In this document: one piece after another, positions 1 to 5,158 of the stretch
How positions within the stretch are numbered: position 1 is the first letter of the stretch
Layout: every line of letters starts with the position of its first letter
Assembly: GCA_023258775.1 (NCBI GenBank)
Contig: JALQWJ010000133.1
Span: forward strand, 1 to 5,158
DNA length: 5,158 nt
Direction of reading: 5' to 3'
Source of the DNA: Burkholderiaceae bacterium
GTDB taxonomy: Bacteria > Pseudomonadota > Gammaproteobacteria > Burkholderiales > Burkholderiaceae_E
The notes under the pieces: generated by a model
What the model saw: only the letters and a program-made list of their open reading frames with translations
What the model was told of the DNA's origin: nothing
Database searches by the model: none
Program-made: the position numbers and the translations under genes

Positions 1-1275
1 GAGTGAATAGCCGGCCTGATGAACTAAGATAGCAGCATCGCGGGCAAGCGTAGCCGGATTGCAGGAAACATAAACAATCCGGCTTGCTTTCATCGCATGC
101 TGCGCAATCAACTCGCAGATCCGCTGAGCACCTTCCCGAGGTGGATCCAACAATATTTTGTCGAAAAAGCCGATGGCCTCCCATGCTTGATCGCTTAATG
201 TGAAGAGATTGGCGGCTTCAAAGTTTGTTCGTTGTTCAAGACCTTGAGTTATGGCAACTGACTTCGCTCGCCCAACGAGTACCTCACTGCCCTCGATGCC
301 GAGAATAAAATCCGCAACTCGGGCAAGCGCAAGACTGAAATTCCCAAGCCCACAGAATAAATCGAGCACACGGTCGCGCGAATCGAGCTTGAGGAGCCTT
401 ACGGCCTGGCGTACAAGGACTTCGTTCACCTGGTGATTAACCTGGGTGAAGTCCGTGGGACGAAAGGGAAAATCAAGGTCAAAATCTGCGAGTCGATATG
501 AAAGCGAAGACGAGGTTGGATAGAGCAATTGAATTGAGTCTGGACCTTTCGATTGCAGCCAGATTTCTGCTTGATGCTGGCGTCCGAAGTCGCTGAGTGC
601 TTTGAGGTCTGTTTCACTCGGTGGCTCCAGCACCCTAAAGACCAGCGCAAGGACTTCTGAACCCTGAGCCAACTCAATCTGCGGTACCCGTTGCCGAATA
701 CTTAGGGATTCGATTAACTGCTTCAGCTGCGGGATAAGCGCTGAGGATTTCGCGGTTAAGACCTCACAGCCGTCCATTTGGGCAACATAGCTTGATGCGC
801 GCTCGTGAAAACCAACCAATACACCACCCTTTTTTGCTACATCACGCACACTTAAACGCGCTCGGTGGCGGTAGGCCCAGGCTGGGCCTGCAATCGGGGC
901 AAGCATTGTTTGTGGTTTGATACGGGCCAAATGCCATAGCTGATCCTCGAGCACGCGTTGCTTAATCGCAAGCTGTGTGGAGGCATCCATGTGTTGCATG
1001 CTGCAACCGCCACAAATTCCAAAGTACCGGCACCGAGCTTGAACTCGTCCACTCGATGCGCGAAGAATGTTGATTGCCTCTGCGCGGTCGAATCTTGCAC
1101 CTTGTTTGACAAGACGCGCCTGAACACGTTCACCCGGCAATGCATTTTCAACAAAAATCACTTTCCCTTCAGTTCTTGCAACACCCTGTCCCTCAAGGTC
1201 AACCGACTCAATTTCAAGTGTCAAGACAGGCATCGCCTCCGATGAACTTCGAGATCTGCCTCGCCCTCTAGCCAT
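1..1275 (-). CDS. rlmD: 23S rRNA (uracil-C5)-methyltransferase RlmD (RumA), 3' end cut by window edge
   Basis: Makes 5-methyluridine at U1939 of 23S rRNA (E. coli numbering) using S-adenosylmethionine. The frame is open for 425 codons to the window edge. An N-terminal TRAM RNA-binding domain spans about residues 16-75. The [4Fe-4S] ligands are C82-x5-C88-x2-C91 plus C170, the spacing of E. coli RumA. The Rossmann methyltransferase domain shows FTQVN (Q278), the SAM loop DLFCGLGNF (305-313), DPPREGA (D377) and the catalytic motif SCNPATLARD with nucleophile C405. E. coli RlmD is about 433 residues; judging by what follows its catalytic motif, roughly 25 residues are missing here, including the C-terminal catalytic Glu region. 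The ATG at 1275 lies 2 nt after the exonuclease stop and has a good GGAAGGA site. An internal ATG at residue 15 has a GGAGG only 2 nt away, so I prefer the upstream start. Residues 2-14 are Arg/Ser-rich, plausible for RNA contact. The Fe-S and catalytic motifs distinguish it from the TrmA and RlmC paralogues: TrmA lacks the cluster, and RlmC is less well excluded. Confidence 0.95.
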   Translation of the reverse strand, partial: MARGRGRSRSSSEAMPVLTLEIESVDLEGQGVARTEGKVIFVENALPGERVQARLVKQGARFDRAEAINILRASSGRVQARCRYFGICGGCSMQHMDASTQLAIKQRVLEDQLWHLARIKPQTMLAPIAGPAWAYRHRARLSVRDVAKKGGVLVGFHERASSYVAQMDGCEVLTAKSSALIPQLKQLIESLSIRQRVPQIELAQGSEVLALVFRVLEPPSETDLKALSDFGRQHQAEIWLQSKGPDSIQLLYPTSSSLSYRLADFDLDFPFRPTDFTQVNHQVNEVLVRQAVRLLKLDSRDRVLDLFCGLGNFSLALARVADFILGIEGSEVLVGRAKSVAITQGLEQRTNFEAANLFTLSDQAWEAIGFFDKILLDPPREGAQRICELIAQHAMKASRIVYVSCNPATLARDAAILVHQAGYSL

Positions 1276-1277
1276 AT

Positions 1278-2081
1278 TTAATGTCCTTCCCAAGCGCTTA
1301 AGAAATTCATCCACCGAGAATCGCTCTGGTTCCTTAGGAATGACTTTGCCATTTCAATATCGCTTTGGTATCTCTCACCTGAATAAATACCTCTCAACCG
1401 CTGAAAGCGGCACCACACAAGCCAGGTGTTGAGGACGTCGGTCAGACAGTAATGGCGAATATCGTCAATGCGTCCCTCACAAAATGCAGGCCAAACTTGT
1501 GCGCCGCTCATACCCTGTTTGCCAGGAAAACCGCAAAGCATTGCCACCTGATCGAGCGGTGCGAGTGCCCTACCGTTATAAAGGCTCATTAAATCCATCA
1601 AGTCGGTATGGCGTTGATGATAGCGACTGATATAGTTATTGAACTTAAAGTCACGGTCATCTTCACCCATGTCCCAATAACGCGGGGCAGCCAAGCCGTG
1701 AATCAATGCTCGATAGTGCAAGACTGGTAAATCAAACCCCGAACCGTTCCAGCTAACCAATTGCGGCGAGTACTTGTCGATGATGCGGAAGAAATCTCGA
1801 ATAAGCTTTGCCTCATCACTGGCATCGTCGCCGAGACAACGCAGTTGAAGCACCTCGCCTGCTTCCCGCTCAGCGCGGAACAGACAGCCGATTGCGATGA
1901 CACGCTGAAACTGCAGCGGCAGAAAGGACTTGCCAGTCTGGGCTTCTCGTTGTTGCAGCACGAAACTGACAAGTTCAAGGTCAGTCATCTTGTTCGCATC
2001 GTCGGGTAACTCTGACCATGCTTTACGGAGACCTGATGCGTCTGGAATTGTTTCCAGATCAAAGACTAAAACTGCCGACAC
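1278..2081 (-). CDS. Predicted 3'-5' exonuclease, PolB-like DEDDy family
   Basis: A stand-alone 3'-5' exonuclease domain of the RNase H fold, resembling the proofreading domain of family-B DNA polymerases (the DNA_pol_B_exo2 type common in betaproteobacteria). With a GTG start it has 267 residues. Exo I is VFDLETIPD with D8 and E10 at the very N-terminus. Exo II is LVSWNGSGFDLP with N112 and D117. Exo III is HYCLTDVLNT with Y211 and D215, the Tyr-x3-Asp that defines the DEDDy class. All four acidic metal ligands are present, so it should be active; the physiological substrate is unknown. The frame stays open upstream to an ATG at 2300, but that would overlap nlpD by 188 nt and add a non-conserved stretch before the normally N-terminal Exo I strand. 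The GTG at 2081 is 31 nt after the nlpD stop and has AGG 6 nt upstream, so I choose it. That AGG sits in a short GCCT-TTC-AGGC stem, too weak to call regulatory. The gene ends 2 nt before rlmD. Confidence 0.88.
   Translation of the reverse strand: MSAVLVFDLETIPDASGLRKAWSELPDDANKMTDLELVSFVLQQREAQTGKSFLPLQFQRVIAIGCLFRAEREAGEVLQLRCLGDDASDEAKLIRDFFRIIDKYSPQLVSWNGSGFDLPVLHYRALIHGLAAPRYWDMGEDDRDFKFNNYISRYHQRHTDLMDLMSLYNGRALAPLDQVAMLCGFPGKQGMSGAQVWPAFCEGRIDDIRHYCLTDVLNTWLVWCRFQRLRGIYSGERYQSDIEMAKSFLRNQSDSRWMNFLSAWEGH
1284..1290 (-). promoter_or_regulatory. Ribosome binding site of rlmD
   Basis: Minus-strand GGAAGGA lies 8 nt before the ATG at 1275, inside the last codons of the exonuclease gene. 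It supports this ATG over the internal one at residue 15 and suggests that translation of rlmD is coupled to the gene upstream. Confidence 0.75.
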
Positions 2082-2087
2082 AAATAG

Positions 2088-2091
2088 CCTG
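2088..2091 (-). promoter_or_regulatory. Weak ribosome binding site deciding the GTG start of the exonuclease
   Basis: Minus-strand CAGG lies 6 nt before the GTG at 2081. It is a minimal Shine-Dalgarno match. The start choice rests mainly on the position of the Exo I motif and on avoiding a long overlap with nlpD. Confidence 0.4.
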
Positions 2092-2112
2092 AAAGGCGAT
2101 GAAAGCTTGCGG

Positions 2113-3174
2113 CTAGCGCTGCGGTAGTGCAGACCTTGGATCAACCGGTCTGCCGTTTCGTCGGAGTTCGAAGCCGAGCTGGGTTCTATCAGCGCCAGAA
2201 TCGCCCATCTCCGCGATTTTCTGCCCTCTTTTGACCTGACTACCCTCTTGGACCAGCAAAGCCCTGTTGTGAGCGTACACCGATAGCAGTTCACCTTCAT
2301 GACGAACGATCAACAAATTGCCATAGCCTTTCGGGCCCTGTCCGGCAAAAATGACCTTACCGTCACCGATTGCAAGAATTGGATCACCGGATTGACCTTC
2401 GATGCGAATTCCCCCCTTACCCCCACTGAAGGTGCTCACAGCTTTGCCATCTGCTGGCCAGATCCATTCGATATCGGTATTGACGGCAGGTTTGGCCGAA
2501 TTAAGACTGTCCTGATCTTTTGTATCAGGACTGGTACTTGTCGTCCTCGAGTCTGAATTTGCTTTTTGATCATCGCGTTTCGCGTCGGTGGATTTGCTTT
2601 CCTGGGTAGACGACTGCCTCGAATCATTTGACTGAGCCGCCTGAGACGCTCGGGCACTCGCAACATCCGTCCGTGCATTCGCAGTTTCGGTGCGGCCACT
2701 GGAGCCATCTGAGCGGGTATTTGAGACTTCTGTACGGCCGCTGGAGCCATCTGAACGAGTATTTAAGACCTCTGTACGCCCACTTGGGATATCTGTGCGA
2801 GTACTTGAGATGATCTGCGGATTTCGTATTGGCTTTGCGCTGACGGTCGGACTTTGCGGCTCGGCAGTAGGCTTACTCGGTTCGCGCGGCGCTTGAATCG
2901 CCGGACTGACTTCAAGAGGACGCGGTATCGAACTTGGGGCCGGCGTCGTGCTGTTCGAGGCTGGTTTTGATTGCCCCACTGAGGAGACAATGACAACCGG
3001 GGGCACTTTGCTCGAACGATCAACAATGGGTGCCGGTACCCTAGGCGAAGAACAAGAAGCGAGCGCCAGGCTAAGGCTAAGAATGGCCGTACAAAAAAAT
3101 CTTGGCAACAAGCCAAAGGCTGTGCTCGGCGCACCCACTTGTACGCTATTGAGCTGGCAAACCGTGTTGGTCAT
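2113..3174 (-). CDS. nlpD: NlpD-like outer-membrane lipoprotein with degenerate LytM (M23) domain, no LysM
   Basis: A 353-residue lipoprotein of the EnvC/NlpD group, which in characterised bacteria activates N-acetylmuramoyl-L-alanine amidase (AmiC) at the division septum. The signal peptide has a long n-region, a hydrophobic core (about 27-38) and a lipobox LASC with C41 as the lipidated residue. Ser follows at +2, which favours outer-membrane sorting. Residues 42-235 are Ser/Thr/Pro/Asp-rich linker with a 14-residue repeat. The LytM domain spans about 238-350 (GYGNLLIVRH, VYAH, RGQKIAEMG, FELR, ending LPQR as in E. coli NlpD). The peptidase metal site is broken: the usual GIDI is GIRI (R257) and the HxH motif is QLG (332-334); only H302 remains. 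It is therefore a regulator rather than a hydrolase. No LysM domain (YxVxxGDTLxxIA type) is visible, unlike E. coli NlpD. The ATG at 3174 has only a weak ribosome site; GTG at codon 13 is an alternative. It lies 39 nt after pcm. No rpoS follows. Confidence 0.88.
   Translation of the reverse strand: MTNTVCQLNSVQVGAPSTAFGLLPRFFCTAILSLSLALASCSSPRVPAPIVDRSSKVPPVVIVSSVGQSKPASNSTTPAPSSIPRPLEVSPAIQAPREPSKPTAEPQSPTVSAKPIRNPQIISSTRTDIPSGRTEVLNTRSDGSSGRTEVSNTRSDGSSGRTETANARTDVASARASQAAQSNDSRQSSTQESKSTDAKRDDQKANSDSRTTSTSPDTKDQDSLNSAKPAVNTDIEWIWPADGKAVSTFSGGKGGIRIEGQSGDPILAIGDGKVIFAGQGPKGYGNLLIVRHEGELLSVYAHNRALLVQEGSQVKRGQKIAEMGDSGADRTQLGFELRRNGRPVDPRSALPQR
2648..2815 (-). repeat. Four 42-bp tandem repeats inside nlpD
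   Basis: Four successive 42-bp units lie at 2774-2815, 2732-2773, 2690-2731 and 2648-2689. The middle two are near-identical; the outer two are progressively diverged. They encode a 14-residue unit, SGRTEVxNTRSDGS, in the NlpD linker (about residues 122-177). The unit is a multiple of three, so gain or loss of a copy keeps the reading frame. Third-position differences between copies suggest an older duplication rather than a very recent one. Confidence 0.85.
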
Positions 3175-3213
3175 CGACTTAGATCAGCTTAAGGTGTTTA
3201 GTGAATCCTGAAC

Positions 3214-3942
3214 TCATGATCGTGTGCCGTGAAGCAAAGGAACAAAGCGAACCGCATCAAGTTGGAGATGCTGAAAGTTACCATGTCCAAGACTAATAAC
3301 CTGTTCGAGCACCTGACCACTCGGCGTTGATACTGGCGTTAACAGTATCCCGCCTGACTTAAGCTGCTGCATCCAGGCGTCGGGAATAGCATCGCCTGCG
3401 GCCGCTGCGATGATCGCATCGAAGGGAGCAGCTTGGTCCAGCCCTTTGAGACCGTCAGCAAAGATCATTCGAAGGTTAAAGCACTGCATGCCACGGAGAT
3501 TCTTCTTGGCTAACAAGTGTAAGTCCTTGATTCTTTCAATAGAATAGACCTCACCAAACAAACGTGACAACAGCGCTGCTTGATAGCCGCATCCGGTACC
3601 GATTTCCATTATCTTCAAATGCTTACGATCAATTCCTGACAAATGTCTAAGGATTCTATCGATCATACGCCCGACCGTCGAGGGTCTAGAAATCGTTTGT
3701 TGATGCCCTATCGGAAGCGCAACATCCTCGTAAGCACGACTAGCAAAAGCTGGCTCAACGAAGCGATGACGTGGTACAGCACGCATGACTTCGACCAATG
3801 CGGCATCGAGTTGATGCGAATGCGCAAGCGTATCGATCAGACGAAATCGCGCCTTGTCTGAATCGAGCCCCAGGCCGCTCACTGCAGGCAGTTGGGCGGC
3901 TTGTGGAATTGATCGTCCGACTAACTCGGGCTTTTGAGCCAT
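3214..3942 (-). CDS. pcm: Protein-L-isoaspartate O-methyltransferase
   Basis: Cytoplasmic repair enzyme that methylates the alpha-carboxyl of L-isoaspartyl residues formed by protein ageing, using S-adenosylmethionine, so that the normal peptide bond can re-form. The protein has 242 residues. Family motifs in order: VPRHRFV (56-62), [18 protein letters not shown] (70-87, the substrate and active-site loop), SAM motif [10 protein letters not shown] (113-121), acidic SIER (134-137), FADGLKG (161-167), FDAIIAAAA (174-182), GGILLTPV (197-204) and the C-terminal VRFVPLLHG (231-239). E. coli Pcm is about 208 residues; the excess is an N-terminal extension of some 30 residues with no recognised domain. 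The ATG at 3942 lies inside the last codons of surE, giving a 22-nt overlap in another frame, which suggests translational coupling. No strong Shine-Dalgarno precedes it, so a somewhat different start cannot be excluded. SurE-Pcm pairing is classical in proteobacteria. Confidence 0.95.
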   Translation of the reverse strand: MAQKPELVGRSIPQAAQLPAVSGLGLDSDKARFRLIDTLAHSHQLDAALVEVMRAVPRHRFVEPAFASRAYEDVALPIGHQQTISRPSTVGRMIDRILRHLSGIDRKHLKIMEIGTGCGYQAALLSRLFGEVYSIERIKDLHLLAKKNLRGMQCFNLRMIFADGLKGLDQAAPFDAIIAAAAGDAIPDAWMQQLKSGGILLTPVSTPSGQVLEQVISLGHGNFQHLQLDAVRFVPLLHGTRS

Positions 3943-4673
3943 TGTTCAACGTCGTTGAGAAGACGATGCGCAGTTAGGTCGATATCCAACGGTGTGATCG
4001 ACACCCGGCCTTGAGCGACTGCATAAAAATCAGTACCTGGTCCTGCATCCTTTGCAGCACCTGCAGGCCCGATCCACCAAATCGCCTCACCTCGGGGATT
4101 TTGCGCTGGTATGACCGGCTCAGCCATGTGTCGCTTTCCAAGCCTGGTAACGATAGGGTCCCGATTACCCTCGTCAATTTGTCCCGGAATATTTACGTTC
4201 AACAAGTAGGGCTTTTCAAGACCCTGATGATTGAGCGCCCTCTCAACGATTGAACCGGCAATCCTGGCGGCAGGCTCCAAGCCTTCAAACGAGCGCGGCT
4301 GAAGTGAAAAGGCAATCGCTGGCACGCCGAGCAGAAAGCCTTCCATGGCGGCGGCAACTGTCCCTGAGTAAATCGTGTCGTCTCCCATATTCGGACCGTT
4401 ATTGATACCAGAAACCACCAATGCCGGCTTTTCATCAAGAAGTCCTGTGATGGCCATATGAACGCAATCGGTCGGGGTGCCATTGATAAAGTAGTAGCCA
4501 CTGGGTGCTTTGCGAACCGTTAGTGGCGCATCGAGGGTGAGTGAATTCGAAGCACCGCTTCGATCTCGATCTGGGGCGACAACCGTGACCTTGCCGAAGG
4601 CCTGCATGGCCTGGGCAAGCGCAGCAAGTCCCGGCGAGAGGTAGCCGTCATCGTTCGATACAAGGATGTGCAT
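3921..4673 (-). CDS. surE: 5'/3'-nucleotidase SurE
   Basis: Divalent-metal-dependent survival protein that dephosphorylates nucleoside 5'- and 3'-monophosphates and, in E. coli, short polyphosphate. The protein has 250 residues (E. coli SurE has 253). The metal site matches the family exactly: D8 and D9 in VSNDDGY, S39 in DRSGASNS and N91 in [13 protein letters not shown]. The following [12 protein letters not shown] (101-112) is the conserved active-site helix. [10 protein letters not shown] (63-72) and a C-terminal DLTAHR (232-237) also fit. The frame extends upstream to an ATG at 4745, but those 24 extra residues overlap the CBS gene and lack conservation signs. The ATG at 4673 has an AGAGGGG site 7 nt upstream and places [10 protein letters not shown] at the N-terminus as expected. 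It starts 4 nt after the CBS gene stop and overlaps pcm at its 3' end. Confidence 0.96.
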   Translation of the reverse strand: MHILVSNDDGYLSPGLAALAQAMQAFGKVTVVAPDRDRSGASNSLTLDAPLTVRKAPSGYYFINGTPTDCVHMAITGLLDEKPALVVSGINNGPNMGDDTIYSGTVAAAMEGFLLGVPAIAFSLQPRSFEGLEPAARIAGSIVERALNHQGLEKPYLLNVNIPGQIDEGNRDPIVTRLGKRHMAEPVIPAQNPRGEAIWWIGPAGAAKDAGPGTDFYAVAQGRVSITPLDIDLTAHRLLNDVEQWLKSPS

Positions 4674-4677
4674 TGGT

Positions 4678-5142
4678 TTACCCCTCTGTTGGCCAGTCTT
4701 TAATATAAGCTTTGAGCATGCGGTTCTCGAAACTTTGCGCATCAAGCACGGCCCGCGCGACGTCGTAAAAAGAGACTACCCCGAGCAAGACTTGAGCGTC
4801 CATCACAGGCACATACCGATCATGATGCTCGAGCATCATCTTGCGTAGATAATTGACATCCATGTCAGGGCTGGCAATTCTAGGCTTTGGCTCCATGACT
4901 TCCGACGCTTTGATCAAGGACATGGTTGGCGTTGGTCCGACGCGATGCTCGCGTTGCCTTTGTGCCAACACTCGTAAGACCTCGCGAAAAGAAAGCATGC
5001 CAGCGAGGCGCCCTTGGTCCATTACAACCAGTGAACCGATATCCAGGTCAGCCATCACCGTCACGCACTCAGAAAGCAGCGTCTCAGGACCAACGGTAAA
5101 AAGCGCTGTGCCTTTTACCCTCAAAATATCGCGTACCAACAT
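4678..5142 (-). CDS. Small protein of two CBS domains, probable adenine-nucleotide sensor
   Basis: A 154-residue protein consisting of a CBS (Bateman) pair and little else. CBS 1 spans about residues 1-62, with [21 protein letters not shown] leading to [23 protein letters not shown] 2 spans about 78-135, with [15 protein letters not shown] leading to [23 protein letters not shown] charged tail ends YIKDWP, typical of the short betaproteobacterial CBS proteins. Such pairs bind adenosine derivatives (AMP, ATP, SAM) in the cleft between domains; the ligand and partner of this one are unknown. There are no membrane segments and no enzymatic domain, so it is likely a cytoplasmic regulator. The start at 5142 is well bounded: an in-frame TAG lies at 5155-5157 and no other start codon falls between. 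The ribosome site is poor (AGGT about 10 nt upstream). It is the first gene visible in the cluster, and its TAA stop is 4 nt before surE. Confidence 0.88.
   Translation of the reverse strand: MLVRDILRVKGTALFTVGPETLLSECVTVMADLDIGSLVVMDQGRLAGMLSFREVLRVLAQRQREHRVGPTPTMSLIKASEVMEPKPRIASPDMDVNYLRKMMLEHHDRYVPVMDAQVLLGVVSFYDVARAVLDAQSFENRMLKAYIKDWPTEG
4681..4687 (-). promoter_or_regulatory. Ribosome binding site of surE
   Basis: Minus-strand AGAGGGG lies 7 nt before the ATG at 4673, within the final codons of the CBS-domain gene. It fixes the SurE start and rules against the longer frame from 4745. Confidence 0.8.
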
Positions 5143-5158
5143 GACTAAGTGGACCTAT

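Larger units (their letters stand above)
1..5142 (-). other. Probable single operon: CBS protein-surE-pcm-nlpD-exonuclease-rlmD
   Basis: All six genes point the same way with spacings of 4 nt, a 22-nt overlap, 39 nt, 31 nt and 2 nt. No terminator-like hairpin with a T-run is visible in either of the two longer gaps. Internal promoters cannot be excluded; in E. coli a promoter inside nlpD drives rpoS, but here the downstream gene is the exonuclease. The operon promoter is probably to the right of the window, because only 16 nt precede the first gene. Confidence 0.65.

Noticed and set aside
426..677. 83-codon minus-strand open frame in another phase, which could suggest a frameshift in rlmD
   Set aside because: I read much of the rlmD frame codon by codon, including this region, and its motifs run unbroken on both sides, so there is no frameshift.
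958..1245. 95-codon plus-strand open frame
   Set aside because: Antisense to the rlmD TRAM and Fe-S region, whose motifs are unmistakable; nothing family-like in its translation.
2082..2098. GCCT-TTC-AGGC hairpin covering the exonuclease ribosome site, possible regulatory switch or terminator
   Set aside because: Only four base pairs with a three-base loop and no T-run; too weak and common by chance.
2690..2896. Plus-strand open frame encoding a repeated peptide (RPLEPSERVFETSV)
   Set aside because: It is the antisense reading of the 42-bp repeats in nlpD; its repetitiveness comes from those repeats and it has no ribosome site or partner genes.
3175..3213. pcm-nlpD gap as a promoter or small RNA site
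   Set aside because: Only 39 nt, with no convincing -35/-10 pair or stem-loop; CTTAAG is just a six-base palindrome.
4674..4745. Upstream extension of surE to ATG 4745
   Set aside because: It overlaps the CBS gene, lacks family resemblance and ignores the strong ribosome site before 4673.
1..5158. Novel defence, mobile or phage system
   Set aside because: All six genes belong to recognised housekeeping or stress families in a familiar order; no integrase, transposase, inverted repeats, toxin-antitoxin pair or array was seen.

Overview
The window is a compact block of six co-directional genes, all on the minus strand. In transcription order, from high to low coordinates, they are: a two-CBS-domain protein, surE, pcm, nlpD, a PolB-type DEDDy 3'-5' exonuclease, and rlmD, which runs off the left edge without its last residues. 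Nearly every base is coding. The largest gaps are 39 nt (pcm-nlpD) and 31 nt (nlpD-exonuclease), two genes are separated by only 2-4 nt, and surE and pcm overlap by 22 nt. No stretch of 300 bases lacks a gene, and I see no tRNA, rRNA, CRISPR array, insertion sequence or phage gene. One operon is the simplest reading; its promoter probably lies beyond the right edge.

The gene order surE-pcm-nlpD next to an exonuclease and rlmD, together with the small CBS protein ending in a YIKDWP-type tail, points to a betaproteobacterium, most likely Burkholderiales, with moderate base composition (roughly half G+C by eye). This is inferred from synteny and family knowledge, not from a database search.

The cluster is a stress and stationary-phase neighbourhood. 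SurE (nucleotidase) and Pcm (isoaspartyl repair methyltransferase) deal with damaged or surplus metabolites and proteins. NlpD is an outer-membrane lipoprotein with a catalytically dead LytM domain, of the type that activates cell-wall amidases during division. The exonuclease and RlmD (23S rRNA m5U methyltransferase) are nucleic-acid enzymes.

Two features are unusual. First, rpoS, which in many gamma- and betaproteobacteria directly follows nlpD, is absent here: only 31 nt separate nlpD from the exonuclease. Second, this NlpD has no LysM peptidoglycan-binding domain. In its place is a long Ser/Thr/Pro-rich linker containing a 42-bp (14-residue) tandem repeat, and its LytM domain has lost more of the metal-binding positions than E. 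coli NlpD has. I found no evidence of a wholly new system; these variations on a known cluster are the points worth checking.
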